Counted from the stretch's first letter, positions 8,903 to 16,648 are shown. The stretch: 64,000 nucleotides of DNA from Pyramidobacter sp. C12-8 (GCF_002007215.1 NZ_MUHX01000005.1:62001-126000); one strand, 5' to 3'. The notes: generated from the letters alone by a model not told the origin. A program made the numbers and translations.

Positions 8903-9217
8903 TTAGCCACCGCGTTCCACAAACGTACAGACCATTTTCGCGCCCTTTTCGCCCGCCTGCGTGACGGTCCTCATTTCTGCGAGGCGGTACGTTGCGCCTT
9001 CGTAGACGTACTCTTTCCCCACGGAATAGACCGCGCGGAAAACGTCGACCACCGGCGGCGGCAAACGGCCAAAATCGTCGAATTCAAGAACCAGGCCGCT
9101 GTCGTTTTTCCGCACGGTCCTCGCGGCCAACGAGGGCGCTCGCAGTTTGACGCGCGCGCCGCCCAACATCAGCGCAACGACGGCGACGATGAAAACGATG
9201 CAGTTCAGCGCTGTCAT
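8903..9217 (-). CDS. Small membrane-anchored protein of unknown function
   Basis: A 104-residue protein with one N-terminal membrane segment (residues about 4-22, CIVFIVAVVALMLGGA) and a roughly 80-residue soluble tail. It is not recognised as a known family. A clear ribosome site (GGGGAGG, 8 nt before the ATG) supports it as a real gene. It lies between the GntR regulator A and hydrolase A on the same strand, and a palindrome resembling a GntR/FadR operator lies 33 bp upstream of its start, suggesting control by that regulator. The role may be tied to hydrolase A, 140 bp downstream. Confidence 0.65.
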   Translation of the reverse strand: MTALNCIVFIVAVVALMLGGARVKLRAPSLAARTVRKNDSGLVLEFDDFGRLPPPVVDVFRAVYSVGKEYVYEGATYRLAEMRTVTQAGEKGAKMVCTFVERGG

Positions 9218-9249
9218 AACAGATTCCTCCCCGTTTGTGCCGGCTTAAT

Positions 9250-9260
9250 TGGTTCTACCA
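9250..9260. promoter_or_regulatory. Candidate GntR/FadR-type operator TGGTTCTACCA
   Basis: TGGTNNNACCA matches the consensus of FadR-subfamily GntR regulators. It is in the 60-bp gap after the regulator A stop and 33 bp before the small membrane protein, and shares ACCACTTT flanking bases with the copy at 10005-10015. Confidence 0.6.
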
Positions 9261-9277
9261 CTTTATTTGAGAAATAA

Positions 9278-9982
9278 TCACACGCCGTTTCCTGCGTCTT
9301 TTTTGCCGATCCGGCCGGCCATCAGGCTGATCGTAAAATAATGCTCGTCGATCGCTGCGATGCCTGCCGCTTTGTCGTTATGGATGAAGCTTTCGAAGAG
9401 TTTCGTATGAGCTTCGTGCAGCTGCCGCATGCCCTTTTCGGGCATCGACTCCAGCACCTGCCGCACCCACCGCGAGTACACCTCGGAAATGCTGCTCATG
9501 ACGATCGAAAGGATCTGGTTATCCGCCATTTTTACCAGAGCGTAATGGAACTCGTTGTCCCTCCGGATCCGCTCTTCCAGCGGCTGTTTCATAAAGTCGT
9601 CCAGTATTTCGGAGATCTTGCGCAGCTGGTTGTTTTTGTCGGGGTTGCCGAAAGCCAGATCGAAAACGGCCAATTCCGTGCTCTTGCGGTAGTCCGAAAT
9701 CTCTTTCATGTCGATCTTCCGCAGCAGGAGCATCACGTCGAGAGCACGCTTGACGCTGCCGGAAATGCTGCCAGAAATGTAATTTCCCGAACCATGGCGG
9801 CTTTCGACGACGCCCATGTTCTCGAGAGCGCGTACGCCTTCGCGCACGGAGTTCCGACTGATGCAGAGCTCCGCCGAGATCTGCCGCTCCGAGGGGATCT
9901 CGCTCCCGACGACTGCCCTGCCTTCGCGGATCTCGCCGATGATGTAGTCTATGACTTTTTCGAACTCTCGAAGACAGGTCAT
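9278..9982 (-). CDS. GntR-family transcriptional regulator A (FadR/FCD subfamily)
   Basis: A 234-residue regulator. The N-terminal winged helix (about 1-70) has GSEIPSERQISAELCISRNSVREGVRALENMGVVESRHGSG, the classic GntR signature. The C-terminal all-helical FCD ligand domain includes the likely metal-site residues in DNEFHYALV, HEAHTKLFESF and AIDEHY. FCD regulators sense small carboxylates. A TGGTCCTACCA palindrome 23 bp before the start suggests autoregulation, and a second copy precedes the downstream small gene. It is a paralogue of regulator B at 10174-10914 (shared LAVYDLAF, AHTKIYESLLHNDKAAG-type blocks). The effector is probably a substrate of the neighbouring pathway. Confidence 0.88.
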   Translation of the reverse strand: MTCLREFEKVIDYIIGEIREGRAVVGSEIPSERQISAELCISRNSVREGVRALENMGVVESRHGSGNYISGSISGSVKRALDVMLLLRKIDMKEISDYRKSTELAVFDLAFGNPDKNNQLRKISEILDDFMKQPLEERIRRDNEFHYALVKMADNQILSIVMSSISEVYSRWVRQVLESMPEKGMRQLHEAHTKLFESFIHNDKAAGIAAIDEHYFTISLMAGRIGKKDAGNGV

Positions 9983-10004
9983 CTGTTCCTCCCCTGACCA
10001 ATTT

Positions 10005-10015
10005 TGGTCCTACCA
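10005..10015. promoter_or_regulatory. Candidate GntR/FadR-type operator TGGTCCTACCA
   Basis: Same TGGTNNNACCA palindrome, 23 bp upstream of the start of regulator A, in flanking sequence TTT-palindrome-CTTTT that resembles the 9250 copy. It fits an autoregulatory site. Confidence 0.6.
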
Positions 10016-10101
10016 CTTTTCACCCGCACAATACTCCTAAAATACATCACTGTCAAGACGGCTATAAGACGCGGCAAAATTTTTCCGGCGTTAAAACGCA
10101 A

Positions 10102-10137
10102 AAATGACCGCCCGCGCGCTCCCGGGGCCGGTCATTT
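10102..10137 (-). terminator. Hairpin after regulator B
   Basis: AAATGACCG (10102-10110) pairs with CGGTCATTT (10129-10137) around a G+C-rich loop; on the minus strand it ends in TTTTT. It lies 36 bp after the regulator B stop. Confidence 0.65.
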
Positions 10138-10173
10138 CCATCACATCACGTTAAAAACAGCGGCGCGCTCCCG

Positions 10174-10914
10174 TCAGACCAACGGCTGCCGCGGACTGCG
10201 GACGTTCAGCATTTCTTCTCCCGCCAATTCTATGAGGTAATAATGTTCGTCGATCGCTTCAAGCCCCGCCGCCTTGTCGTTGTGGAGAAGGCTTTCGTAT
10301 ATTTTCGTATGGGCGTTGTGCAGGCGGCGCATGCCCCGCTCTGGCATCGCGCCGAGCCCCCGCGTCACCCAGCGTCCGTAGATTTCGAAGATCGCGGACA
10401 TCAGCATCGTCATAACTCCGTTGTCCGTCATTTCGGTCAGCAGATAATGGAACCTCTGATCCAGCCTGATCTGCGTCTCGATATTCTCTTGCGGGAAAGC
10501 GCCGAGGACTTCTTTCATCTCCGCCAGCTCGAGCCTTTTGTTCCGATTGCGGAACGCGAGGTCGTAAACTGCCAGCTCCATGCTCTTTCGAAAAGCGCCG
10601 ACGTCGCGCGGCCCGACGATCCCCAGCATCCGCATGACGTCGAACGTGTGGGTGAAGCCGTTCGATACACTTCCGAATATATAGGGTCCCGACCCGGAAC
10701 GTTTTTCGACGAGGCAGAGAGTCTCCATCTCGCGAAGGGCCGCGGCGGACTCGTTTTCGGAAACGCCGAGCGCCGCGGCGATCCTGCCGGCGGACGGAAG
10801 TTCCTCTCCGACCTTTATCCGCCCGGCGCGCGCCTGCTCGAAAACGTAATCCAGGATCCGCGCAAAGCGCTCTGGAACGTTTCTTTTCATCTCGGCCGCC
10901 GTCAGTATCTTCAT
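10174..10914 (-). CDS. GntR-family transcriptional regulator B (FadR/FCD subfamily)
   Basis: A 246-residue paralogue of regulator A. The winged helix contains GEELPSAGRIAAALGVSENESAAALREMETLCLVEKRSGSG; the usual PSER-Arg of the first motif is PSAG here, and the recognition helix is divergent. The FCD domain has DQRFHYLLTE, HNAHTKIYESLLHNDKAAG and AIDEHYYL, with candidate metal/ligand His residues. The ATG at 10912-10914 follows GAAAGGAGGA; an open frame extends further upstream but lacks a better start. Hydrolase B lies just upstream on the same strand, separated by a terminator. No TGGTNNNACCA site was found before this gene. Confidence 0.85.
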   Translation of the reverse strand: MKILTAAEMKRNVPERFARILDYVFEQARAGRIKVGEELPSAGRIAAALGVSENESAAALREMETLCLVEKRSGSGPYIFGSVSNGFTHTFDVMRMLGIVGPRDVGAFRKSMELAVYDLAFRNRNKRLELAEMKEVLGAFPQENIETQIRLDQRFHYLLTEMTDNGVMTMLMSAIFEIYGRWVTRGLGAMPERGMRRLHNAHTKIYESLLHNDKAAGLEAIDEHYYLIELAGEEMLNVRSPRQPLV

Positions 10915-10952
10915 GTCCCATCCTCCTTTCCGCCTCTTCCGGCGCGGCGCGC

Positions 10953-10986
10953 AAAAAAGCCGCACGCCGGTCAACGCGCGTGCGGC
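10953..10986 (-). terminator. Terminator after hydrolase B
   Basis: GCCGCACGC (10959-10967) pairs with GCGTGCGGC (10978-10986), followed on the minus strand by TTTTTT. It lies 15 bp after the hydrolase stop and overlaps the promoter region of regulator B. Confidence 0.85.
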
Positions 10987-11000
10987 CCCATAGATTGCGG

Positions 11001-11882
11001 CTACTTGTTCAGGAAGTCGAGGATCGTCTCCCTGGCCTTCTTGTAGTAATCCTTCTCGAGGTACATGCAGTGGCCGGCGCCGTGCAGGTGAAGAAGCTGA
11101 GAACCTTCTGGCAGTTCCTTGGCCGCTTGGTAGACGCGGTCGATATTCACATAGAAATCGCAGTCTCCGGTAACGATCAGAACGGGGCACGGGACTTTCT
11201 TGGTTTCGACCGACCATTTGTCGCCGCAGCCGAGAATTTCCCTGTTTCCGCCGTTCGGGCGGCCGTGCTTGCCGTCGATCTTGTAGACATGGTCGCACCA
11301 AAGTCCTACGATTTCGGGCTCGACAGTGTCCATGTCGACGTCTTCATCGCTGCCGGGAAGATGCTGGAATACCCGGACGACGTACGGGTACTGCAGGAAA
11401 GTAAACGGATCCTTGCACTCGGCGGGAGGGAAAGCGCCGCCCAGGAACGGTCCCATCCAGACGATCTTGCTGATATGGGTACTCTTGTCGAGTTCGGCGG
11501 CCTTCGCCGTCGTCATGGTTCCCCAGGACCAGCCGACGACGGGGACCTTCTCGACCTTCTGGAGTTCGCAGATTTTCTCCACAGCGCAGAGGATATCTTT
11601 CGCAGCGTTCTCGGTCGTGACGTCGAAACCATTTTCGTATTCTTCCGAACGTCCGTATCCGCCGAGATCAACGCGCCACACCGTGTAGCCGTTTTTCGCA
11701 AAATATTCGCAGACGCTGTAATCCTTGTACTTGATGTCAAAAACGTGCTGGGTGTAGGTTAAACCGTGTACGAGCAGTACATTCTTGTCGCCCCAGCTGG
11801 CGGGACAGTCAAATTTCGTAAAGTACAGTTTCTTGCCATTGTCTTTCCTTGCCAGATCGATCACTTCGCAATTGTACTTCAT
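11001..11882 (-). CDS. Alpha/beta hydrolase B
   Basis: A 293-residue cytoplasmic alpha/beta-hydrolase, paralogue of hydrolase A. LLVHGLTYTQH is at about 36-46, the nucleophile elbow GWSWG gives Ser119, the acid is likely in VTGDCDFYVNIDR and the His in LHGAGHCMYLEKDYY. It lies 154 bp downstream of the GrdB-like selenoprotein on the same strand with no obvious terminator between, so it may be the third gene of that operon; its own terminator follows. The start ATG has AAAGGAG 10 nt upstream. A role in hydrolysing an ester or thioester made or used by the Grd-like pair is an inference from position only. Confidence 0.85.
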   Translation of the reverse strand: MKYNCEVIDLARKDNGKKLYFTKFDCPASWGDKNVLLVHGLTYTQHVFDIKYKDYSVCEYFAKNGYTVWRVDLGGYGRSEEYENGFDVTTENAAKDILCAVEKICELQKVEKVPVVGWSWGTMTTAKAAELDKSTHISKIVWMGPFLGGAFPPAECKDPFTFLQYPYVVRVFQHLPGSDEDVDMDTVEPEIVGLWCDHVYKIDGKHGRPNGGNREILGCGDKWSVETKKVPCPVLIVTGDCDFYVNIDRVYQAAKELPEGSQLLHLHGAGHCMYLEKDYYKKARETILDFLNK

Positions 11883-12036
11883 AAAACCGTCTCCTTTCAG
11901 GTCTTTCGATGAACGCCGGATTCCCGGCGCTCTCTCGTTAAAACCATCATACTATGCGCGCTTTCTGTCCGCATTCTTCACATAACGAAACTGTCTCCAT
12001 TTTGCGCAGTTGTGAAAAATGCTCATCTTTGGCCGT

Positions 12037-13356
12037 TTACTCCTCGATAAGCGTGTGCTGTCCGGCTTCCGGTTTTTCTTCCAGCATGTCGAGAGCTTTT
12101 TCCAGGCGTTCCTCGCGATATTTGAATTCCTGCTCCTTCGGCAGTTTCGGGTTCCCAAAGACGTGCAGGACGCTGTTGCCCCTGAGGATCCTGTGACTGC
12201 CGATCCCCTTGGAAATTTCCGTCAGGTTTGTCACGTGGATGACCGGGATGCCGGCGCGTTCGATCTCTTTCGTCATCACTGCACCGCAGCGCGAGGACGT
12301 GCCTCACGTGCTGGTGAGGATGACCGCGTCGACGTTCTGCTTGCGCAGGTCCGCGGCGATCTCGCTGCCGAATTTTTTGCCCATTTCCATCGGCGTCATC
12401 ACGCCGGCCGTCGTGTAGTACGAATCCAGCAATTCGCCGATCACGCCTTTTTTCTTGAGATCGAGCGCCGCGTCCACGGGGACGAGGCGGTTTGGGTCGT
12501 CCAGCACGAAAGCGTTGTTGTAACCCTGGTGGCTGACTTCGTAGTCTTTCGCGTCAAGGCGCGTCACATCACCGATGCTGTATTTGTTGAAGGTCTTGGA
12601 GTTGGTCGGCACCATGCTGTCCGGATTGCCCTTGGGCACGAGGCCCCCGTCCGTGACCAGCGCGAGTTTTATCTCTTTCAGCGGTTTATGCAGCACCGGA
12701 AGCGGGATCTCCTCGTGATTCGGCATGCGAACTTCCGTCGCGAAGGGGCGGCCGTAATACTTGGCAAGCAGCATATCCACTCCCCTGCTGCTTGCGGGAA
12801 CGGAATAATCGATCTCCACGGCGGGACCGGAGCCATGATAGCCTTCCTTCTTCCCGTCGCCGATTGGGCTCCTCTCCGCAAGCCGTTTGGCGAACGCGGC
12901 CAGCTTGGGAAGCGTTTTCCGCATGTCCGCCGCGCTGTTGTCGGTCTGCAGGATGTAGCAGCGGTCCTTGTAAAGGTCCGTGCCGGGATTTTCGGAGTAC
13001 AGCGCCGTCACCGCGGGGAGCTTCATCTTCTCCGTCGCGTAGGCGGCCGAAGCGCCGCAGCCGATCCCGTAACGTCCCGCGTTAAAGCCTGGGCCGGCGA
13101 TGAACAGCTGGGCGCCGTACTTTCGGAGCAGCTTGTCGAATTCGGCGAGGACCTCGTCCGTTTTTTCCGCGATCGTGTTGTCGCCGCAAATAATCGTTGC
13201 AACGATCTTATAATCGTCCCCCAGCTCTTTCTGGAGCCCGAGGCCGGGGCCTGCCGGCCCCTCTTTGACGGAGATGCCGACGCTCGCGGTATCTTCCGCC
13301 CCCATGCCGGCGAAGAACTGATTGATGTAATGTACTACTCTGATCGGTTCAGACAT
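12037..13356 (-). CDS. GrdB-like selenoprotein (glycine/sarcosine/betaine reductase component B gamma family), in-frame UGA = Sec351
   Basis: A 439-residue protein if UGA at 12304-12306 is read as selenocysteine. The frame before the stop (MSEPIRVVHYINQFFAGMGAED..., FIAGPGFNAGRYGIGCG, TDGGLVPKGNPDSM, KDYEVSHQGYNNAF) and after it (GTSSRCGAVMTKEIERAGIP) both match the family, and total length equals GrdB. Sec351 falls where known GrdB has Sec, as ILTST-Sec-G-T. The resolving Cys three residues later in GrdB is Ser354 here; Cys357 is kept. GrdB binds a substrate and passes its carbon group to the selenol of GrdA. The start follows GGAGG, 21 bp after the GrdE-like stop. No GrdA, C or D is nearby, so the substrate is probably not glycine. 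Confidence 0.9.
12277..12306 (-). promoter_or_regulatory. Selenocysteine UGA codon with candidate SECIS hairpin
   Basis: UGA is at 12304-12306. Twelve nucleotides later the mRNA can form a 6-bp stem, CGCUGC (12291-12286) with GCAGUG (12282-12277, one G-U pair), closed by a GGU loop. Position and loop are consistent with a bacterial SECIS inside the coding region. Confidence 0.7.
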
Positions 13357-13376
13357 GTTGATTCCTCCTTTCCCGG

Positions 13377-14645
13377 TCATTTGGAGTAGGGAAGGTCCGC
13401 GTCCGTCGTCACGTAACAGTCGCCGAGCTGCGACCAGATCCCCTGATACGCGAAGTTCGTCGTATGCGTGAACGGGCCTCGCGCGTCCACGCCCAGCAGC
13501 GAAGGCACGTTCGTCCCCTCGCCGATCAGGCGCTCCACGCGCGGGTGATGCAGATCGTAGTTCCGGCCGCTGTTGATGACCGCGTCGATCCTTGGGTCGG
13601 CGATGACCAGCATGTCGCCCGGCCTGTCGTTGGAAACGGCGCTCAGATTCATCACGCACCGCATGCCCATCTTTTCCTCCCAGTTGAAGGCGAGCGCCTG
13701 ATCCAGCTGGCAGTGCCCCATACCGGACTTGTTGACGATGACGCAGTCCGCCTTCAGCGTTTCCTTGCAGAGCGTTGCCGTCATCATGCCCATGGTGTCC
13801 TTGCCGTCGATTTTCATGACGTTGTTGGAGAAGACCACGCCGGCAAAATCAATATCTTTGCCGTGGCGTTCCATCAGTTCCTTGATGTAGATCTCTTCCT
13901 GCAGGAAGTAGTTCGGCTCCCAGTAGCGCCAGATCATCGCTCCGTCCAATATCTCGGTCGGCTGCACGACGATCGGCAGGAAGTTCAGCGCGCTCTGCCC
14001 GTACATCAGGAAGTTCCAGGTATCGTGCGAAGCCATGTGGACGACGTGGTACGCGACCCGGGGAAGCGGCTTGCCGTCGGGGCCCGGGCCTACCGGACCG
14101 AGCTGGTACGTTTTCGTCTCGTCCGGGGTTTTGCCGATGCCGAGTTTTGCCAGACGGACGTTGAGCGTCAGGGACGCGTATTTCAGCGCTTCCGCATAGC
14201 TCAGGTCGCTGACCCCTTCCGCCGGTTCGGCGTCCAGGATCACGTGGAAGTGGCGCGAAAAGTTCGTGTACCTGGCGCACTCTCCGCCCATGTCAAGATA
14301 GTATTTGACGTTGCACTTGGCGTAGTAAATGTCGGAAACGACCACGCCCTTGAGCGCCACCGTGCGTCCCTCGCCCACGGGGGCGAGTTTCCCCCAAATG
14401 CCGGGATACGACGTCTCGGGCGCGTCCGCTTTGCACCGGGGCTGCATGACGTCGTGGATGCCGAGGATGCGGCAGTTTTCGCCGGGACGGGCAAGTTTGA
14501 TGTCCAGCTTTCCGAACAGCTCGCTGCCCGCCATATCCAGCAGTTCCTGTTTGTCGATGGTCAGAACGCCGTGATCGAGCGCCGTTCGGTCCCCGAACTT
14601 CACGTCTTTAATGTGGATGTAATCAATCTGCAATCTCTTGCTCAT
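13377..14645 (-). CDS. GrdE-like protein (component B alpha/beta family) apparently lacking the pyruvoyl cysteine
   Basis: A 422-residue homologue of the GrdE proprotein of glycine reductase. Family blocks include IKDVKFGDRTALDHGVLTI, DIKLARPGENCRI, VGEGRTVALKGVVV, VQPTEILDGAM, ELMERHGKDIDFAGV and DPRIDAVINSGR. In characterised GrdE the chain is cut before a cysteine near residue 242, directly after the PTEVMDGA block, giving the substrate-binding pyruvoyl group. Here the same place (residues 234-246) reads DGAMIWRYWEPNY: no Cys or Ser, and a shorter loop. Self-cleavage is therefore unlikely by the known route. The ATG at 14643-14645 follows AAGGAGAGG. First gene of an operon with the Sec GrdB-like gene 21 bp downstream. 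The GrdE comparison is from memory. Confidence 0.85.
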   Translation of the reverse strand: MSKRLQIDYIHIKDVKFGDRTALDHGVLTIDKQELLDMAGSELFGKLDIKLARPGENCRILGIHDVMQPRCKADAPETSYPGIWGKLAPVGEGRTVALKGVVVSDIYYAKCNVKYYLDMGGECARYTNFSRHFHVILDAEPAEGVSDLSYAEALKYASLTLNVRLAKLGIGKTPDETKTYQLGPVGPGPDGKPLPRVAYHVVHMASHDTWNFLMYGQSALNFLPIVVQPTEILDGAMIWRYWEPNYFLQEEIYIKELMERHGKDIDFAGVVFSNNVMKIDGKDTMGMMTATLCKETLKADCVIVNKSGMGHCQLDQALAFNWEEKMGMRCVMNLSAVSNDRPGDMLVIADPRIDAVINSGRNYDLHHPRVERLIGEGTNVPSLLGVDARGPFTHTTNFAYQGIWSQLGDCYVTTDADLPYSK

Positions 14646-14723
14646 TGATTTCCCTCTCCTTTCCGTTTGCATCGTCGCACAATGTTTCGCCGGAACGCTT
14701 TCATACGTACATTCTCTATCCGC

Positions 14724-14766
14724 GCAAAAAAACAGACAATAGGCAAATGACGCCCATGTCTGTTTT
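14724..14766 (-). terminator. Terminator between the truncated GrdB paralogue and the GrdE-like gene
   Basis: AAAACAGACA (14729-14738) pairs with TGTCTGTTTT (14757-14766); the minus-strand transcript then has seven consecutive T. It separates the tetR/Cys-GrdB unit from the GrdE/GrdB unit, which therefore needs its own promoter in the following 80 bp. Confidence 0.85.
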
Positions 14767-14813
14767 CTTTACATATTATTAATCTGTTCAAAAAGCCCCC
14801 GACCACGCGCCGT

Positions 14814-15635
14814 TTAGACGGCGTCCTCGCACAGCCTGCGCAGCGCCGAGCAGACGATCCGCCGGCGGCGGCGGTACTCTTCCGGACGCGAAAGCCCCGC
14901 GAAACCGATCGGGCTTCCCACGCTGGCTCCCTTTTCGACGTGCCGAACGCCTGCGTTCCACGCGATCTCCGTAAGGTTCGCGATCTGCGCGGCCGGGATC
15001 CCGCGATCTTCCAGCGCCAGTACGATGCAGGCTCCGCACCGCGTGCTGGTCCCGCAGGTCGAAACGACAAGCACGGCGTCGATTGGACAAGCCGACGCGC
15101 AGTCGGCGATTTCCCTCCCTATCCGGCGCGCCGTTTCGGACGGCATCATAACGCCTGTCGTCGATAGAAAACGCGGGTATACGCCGCCGATCGTTCCCTC
15201 CCGGCTCATCTCCCGCAAAATATCCAGCGGAAGCAGGCGGTTCGGGTCTTCGTCGACGTCGCCGTGGTCGTACCCCTGATGGGACACTTCGTATTTGTCC
15301 GCTTCGAACCGCTCCGCCCAGCCGAAGCCATAGGCATGGAACTCTCGCGCGTTGGACGGCGGCAGGCAGTCGGGATTCCCTTTCGGCACCAGCCCCCCGT
15401 CCGTGACCATCATGATCCGCGCCGCCGCGAGCGGAACGGAAAGAACCGGCGTCACGTGCTCTTCCGGTACGGGCATTTTCACTTCCGAGCAAAACTTTTC
15501 CCCGTAATACTTGGCGAGCAGCATGTCGAGACAGCGTTTGGGCGCCGGCGTATGGTACGCGATGAACGGGATGACGCTATCCCGCGCCTCGCCCGATTCC
15601 TCCGTCACAGAATAAATGATTTCCGCCTTGTTCAT
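14814..15635 (-). CDS. N-terminally truncated GrdB paralogue with Cys replacing Sec
   Basis: A 273-residue paralogue of the neighbouring selenoprotein, aligned to its C-terminal part from LDMLLAKYYGEKFCSEVKMP onward; the N-terminal domain of about 190 residues is absent. It keeps TDGGLVPKGNPDCLPPSNA, DKYEVSHQGYDHGD and STTGVMMPSE. The active-site segment is VVSTCGTSTRCGAC: Cys stands at the Sec position, Ser replaces the next Cys of GrdB, and the third Cys is kept. Its ATG overlaps the TetR stop (ATGA), so the two are translationally coupled. In domain content it resembles the 26-kDa PrdB subunit of proline reductase. It may be an enzyme subunit or a redox partner; function is open. Confidence 0.82.
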   Translation of the reverse strand: MNKAEIIYSVTEESGEARDSVIPFIAYHTPAPKRCLDMLLAKYYGEKFCSEVKMPVPEEHVTPVLSVPLAAARIMMVTDGGLVPKGNPDCLPPSNAREFHAYGFGWAERFEADKYEVSHQGYDHGDVDEDPNRLLPLDILREMSREGTIGGVYPRFLSTTGVMMPSETARRIGREIADCASACPIDAVLVVSTCGTSTRCGACIVLALEDRGIPAAQIANLTEIAWNAGVRHVEKGASVGSPIGFAGLSRPEEYRRRRRIVCSALRRLCEDAV

Positions 15636-16259
15636 GACGCCTGTACTCCCCCAATGTTTTTCGTCGCGCCGCTGCGTTTCGATATCTGTTTATTTTCGGA
15701 CATGATGGCGTACATCTCGCTCTGTACGCGGAATATCTCGCTGACTTGCTCGAAATAACTCCTGTAATTGTCGCGCATCCCTGCATGAACCCAGTCCCGC
15801 ATCAGCCCCACCAGAGCGTGAGCGTTCATTTTCGCGTAAACGGTGATCTCGTACTCGCTCAGCTTGAACCCGGACGCCGCATACACCATGTCGATGTTGA
15901 GTTTCCACAGTTCGAAGAAAAAATCCGTCAGATGCTGGTACAACGAATCCTGACCGTCGTATTGCATGCAGGGGTAGTAAAACTTCTTTCTCCGGTACAT
16001 AAAACCGCACATGGACACAAACGTTTCGGGGATGCGCATGGGATCGTCGTAATTTTCCACGTTCTTCGCCATGTCGTCGTCCAGGATCCAGTTCATCAGC
16101 TCGTACTTGTCCTTGAAGTGATAATAGAATGTATTCCGGCTGATGCCGCAGGCTTCGGTGACGTCCTTTACGGGGATCTTCGAAAACTGCCTCTCCAGGA
16201 GAAGACTCTCCAGCGTCGAAGCGATCGCTTCCTTCGTACGTAATAAGATTTACAGACAT
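15632..16259 (-). pseudogene. TetR-family regulator with an apparent +1 frameshift near its start
   Basis: The downstream frame (from about 16240) encodes RTKEAIASTLESLLLERQF, then DVTEACGISRNTFYYHFKDKYELMN, the TetR helix-turn-helix, and a 150-residue helical C-terminal domain of the TetR-like AcrR/dihydroxyacetone-kinase-regulator type. That frame has no start codon before an in-frame TAA. A good start (ATG 16257-16259, AAGGAG upstream) lies in another frame; removing one base around 16241 would join MSVNLI directly to RTKEAIA. Either the gene is inactivated, or it uses recoding, or there is a one-base sequence error. Its stop overlaps the start of the Cys-GrdB gene, and lctP is divergent. 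Confidence 0.75.
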
Positions 16260-16648
16260 TTTCCGTCTTCTCCTTCCTGGCCGGTTCGGATCGACGCTGC
16301 ATATCGTTTCGGCGCGTTTGGATATCGATATTCCCATGGAAATCACATACTTTTAACAATCTATTACATATATTTTATAGCACACTTTTGGTTTAAAAAA
16401 AAGGGATTCTCCATTCTCCCACGTTATAATTTGCGCATATCGTGATACTGTACGATTTTTGTGCATTTTTTCGCATGTACGTCGTGGCTGTGTTAAAAAT
16501 TCATACATTTCCAGAGTCTGTACGGTTCATATTTTTCCGCAAAAACGTACCATAAGGGGCGACGTCGGAACATCCTTTCATCAAATCTCATCGCGGCCTT
16601 TATTCCCTGCGCTTCCGGGGGGCACAAGGCGAAAGGAGACTTACCCGC
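16260..16648. promoter_or_regulatory. tetR-lctP divergent intergenic region with repeated TGTACG hexamers
   Basis: This 389-bp AT-rich spacer holds the divergent promoters. TGTACG occurs exactly at 16449-16454, 16476-16481 and 16519-16524, and CGTAC at 16546-16550, all within about 100 bp. Related TACGTAC sequences occur at 14704-14710, before the GrdE-like gene, and near 16236. They are candidate operators for the TetR-family regulator; no single clear palindrome is evident. Confidence 0.45.

Noticed and set aside
12304-12306. GrdB-like gene as a pseudogene broken by a stop
   Set aside because: The stop is exactly at the family's Sec position, coding continues with conserved sequence, and a SECIS-like hairpin follows.
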